Assembly (NCBI RefSeq): GCF_900167205.1
Contig: NZ_FUWW01000008.1
Location: 1-64,000 of the forward strand
Length of the DNA: 64,000 bases
Origin: Eubacterium coprostanoligenes
GTDB lineage: Bacteria > Bacillota > Clostridia > Oscillospirales > Acutalibacteraceae
Direction of reading: 5' to 3'
Shown: one piece after another, positions 63,010-64,000 of the stretch
How the letters are laid out: each line of letters starts with the position of its first letter
Position numbering within the stretch: position 1 is the stretch's first letter
Notes under the pieces: model-generated
Database searches by the model: none
What the model saw: only the letters and a program-made list of their open reading frames with translations
Told to the model about the DNA's origin: nothing
Translations under genes and position numbers: made by a program

Positions 63010-64000
63010 ATCCTTTTTTTAATATTGATGAAAGAATAGAGGCAAAATCTCAGGAAGCACTTGAAAAGTGCAAAGATGCCTTTAAATATATTGATGAAAT
63101 AACAGAATACAATCAACTCAAGGTGCAAAAGGCTTTTATTGATAATGGTATATCCGAAAGTCATTTTACATCATCAACAGGCTACGGTTACGGTGACCGT
63201 GGCAGAGAAACTCTTGATAAGGTATGGGCACAGGTTTTCGGTGCAGAGGACGCTCTTGTTCGTCATAACTTCACTTGCGGAACACACACACTTGCAACTG
63301 CACTTTTCGGCGTGCTTCGTCCGGGTAACAAAATGCTTTGTGTAACAGGCACACCGTATGATACCATACATAATGTAATCGGTATTTCGGGCGAGGGAAT
63401 GGGCTCATTAAAGGAATTCGGAGTTGAATATGATGAGGTTGCTTTGAAAGATAATGTGCCTGATTTGGAAGCTATCAAAAATGCTGTTGATGACAGCGTG
63501 ACTATGGTTTATATTCAGCGTAGCAGAGGCTATGAACTTCGTCCGTCGCTCACCGTTGAGGTGATTGCCGATATAGTAAAAGTGGTTAAAGAAAAAAATC
63601 CAAATGTAATTGTTATGGTTGATAACTGCTATGGTGAGTTTACTCAAAAACTTGAACCTACCGAGGTTGGCGCAGATTTGATTGCAGGTTCACTCATTAA
63701 AAATGCAGGAGGCGGAATTGCAAGCACAGGCGGTTATATCGTAGGCAGACACGATTTGGTCGAAAAATGTGCTTATAGGCTTACTACTCCCGGACTTGGC
63801 AAAGAGGTTGGTTGCACAATCGGTATGAACAGAGAACTTTATATGGGTTTGTTCTTTGCTCCGCACACCGTTGGTGAAGCTCTTAAAAGTGCTGTTTACA
63901 TTTCTGCCCTTTTTGAGGGTTTCGGTTATGATGTAACACCGAAATATAACGAAAAAAGAGGCGATATCGTTCAGTGCCTCGGTCTTGAAAATAAAGAAAG
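63006..64000 (+). CDS. Methionine gamma-lyase-family PLP protein (3' partial)
   Basis: The frame is open to the end of the window (331 codons seen). It belongs to the PLP-dependent group labelled aluminium-resistance or Met gamma-lyase-related (YnbB-like). It has SSTGYGYGDRGRETLDKVWA, LVRHNFTCGTHTLATALFG, SLxVEVIADIV-type spacing, MVDNCYGEF, and the lysine loop AGSLIKNAGGG with Lys232 as the expected Schiff base. The role in metal resistance or methionine breakdown is not settled. It overlaps the GNAT gene by 4 bp. Confidence 0.9.
   Translation, partial: MNPFFNIDERIEAKSQEALEKCKDAFKYIDEITEYNQLKVQKAFIDNGISESHFTSSTGYGYGDRGRETLDKVWAQVFGAEDALVRHNFTCGTHTLATALFGVLRPGNKMLCVTGTPYDTIHNVIGISGEGMGSLKEFGVEYDEVALKDNVPDLEAIKNAVDDSVTMVYIQRSRGYELRPSLTVEVIADIVKVVKEKNPNVIVMVDNCYGEFTQKLEPTEVGADLIAGSLIKNAGGGIASTGGYIVGRHDLVEKCAYRLTTPGLGKEVGCTIGMNRELYMGLFFAPHTVGEALKSAVYISALFEGFGYDVTPKYNEKRGDIVQCLGLENKE

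Overview
This window comes from a low-GC, spore-forming Firmicute of the class Clostridia, most like a gut Ruminococcaceae/Oscillospiraceae-type organism. Four things support that. There is a complete spoIIIAA-AH operon and a spoIIID gene. A perfect CIRCE box precedes groES-groEL. An S-box (SAM-I) riboswitch precedes metK. The chromosomal order asp23-nusB-xseA-xseB-ispA-dxs-tlyA-nadK-argR-recN is typical of Clostridia. Secreted proteins carry lysine-rich Fn3 domains and BspA-like leucine-rich repeats, as is common in gut clostridia. The genus cannot be fixed from this sequence alone. No tRNA, rRNA, CRISPR array, prophage or transposase gene was seen.

Layout. 1-1.5 kb: the 3' part of a secreted LRR/Fn3 protein. 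1.6-3.6 kb: groES-groEL under HrcA/CIRCE control. 3.7-12.9 kb: a glycan-use block with cytoplasmic GH29 fucosidase, a GPH-type sugar symporter with a long charged tail, phosphohexomutase, a NifU-like protein and GH38 alpha-mannosidase. 12.9-19.3 kb: a small membrane protein, cca, rodA (opposite strand), fhs, tsaE, tsaB and rpiB. 19.4-21 kb: a lipoprotein and a small membrane protein, divergent. 21-26.1 kb: an arabinose operon (FGGY kinase, araA, araD) followed by a secreted VanW/Fn3 protein. 26.2-28.8 kb: rmuC, a TetR regulator, and a DUF308 membrane protein behind a structured leader. 28.8-34.4 kb: an SDR/zinc-ribbon fusion, riboswitch-metK, a secreted beta-helix protein, proC and spoIIID. 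34.5-39.4 kb: a small anchored protein, a long PRPP synthetase, and a GtrA-YfhO fusion. 39.5-44.3 kb: spoIIIA. 44.6-54.3 kb: the asp23-to-recN housekeeping cluster. 54.4-64 kb: tyrS, ligA, a membrane protein, murD, two M42 peptidases, a GNAT protein and the start of a methionine-gamma-lyase-family enzyme.

How genes work together. GH29, the symporter, GH38 and phosphohexomutase look like import and intracellular trimming of fucose- and mannose-bearing oligosaccharides. The ara genes convert L-arabinose to D-xylulose 5-phosphate. spoIIIA encodes the mother-cell side of the SpoIIIA-SpoIIQ channel. Its predicted sigma-E promoter has the same architecture as one predicted upstream of spoIIID.

The strongest unexplained structure is a ~226-bp non-coding repeat present twice (44287-44512 and 58527-58753). 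It sits directly after the stop codons of spoIIIAH and of a membrane-protein gene. The two copies differ in sequence, yet the differences preserve base pairing in several helices. This suggests a mobile element or RNA held by its fold. Other items worth attention are mutually exclusive hairpins before murD, a pseudoknot-capable leader before the DUF308 gene, the SDR-zinc-ribbon fusion, and the sugar transporter with a 320-residue charged tail.
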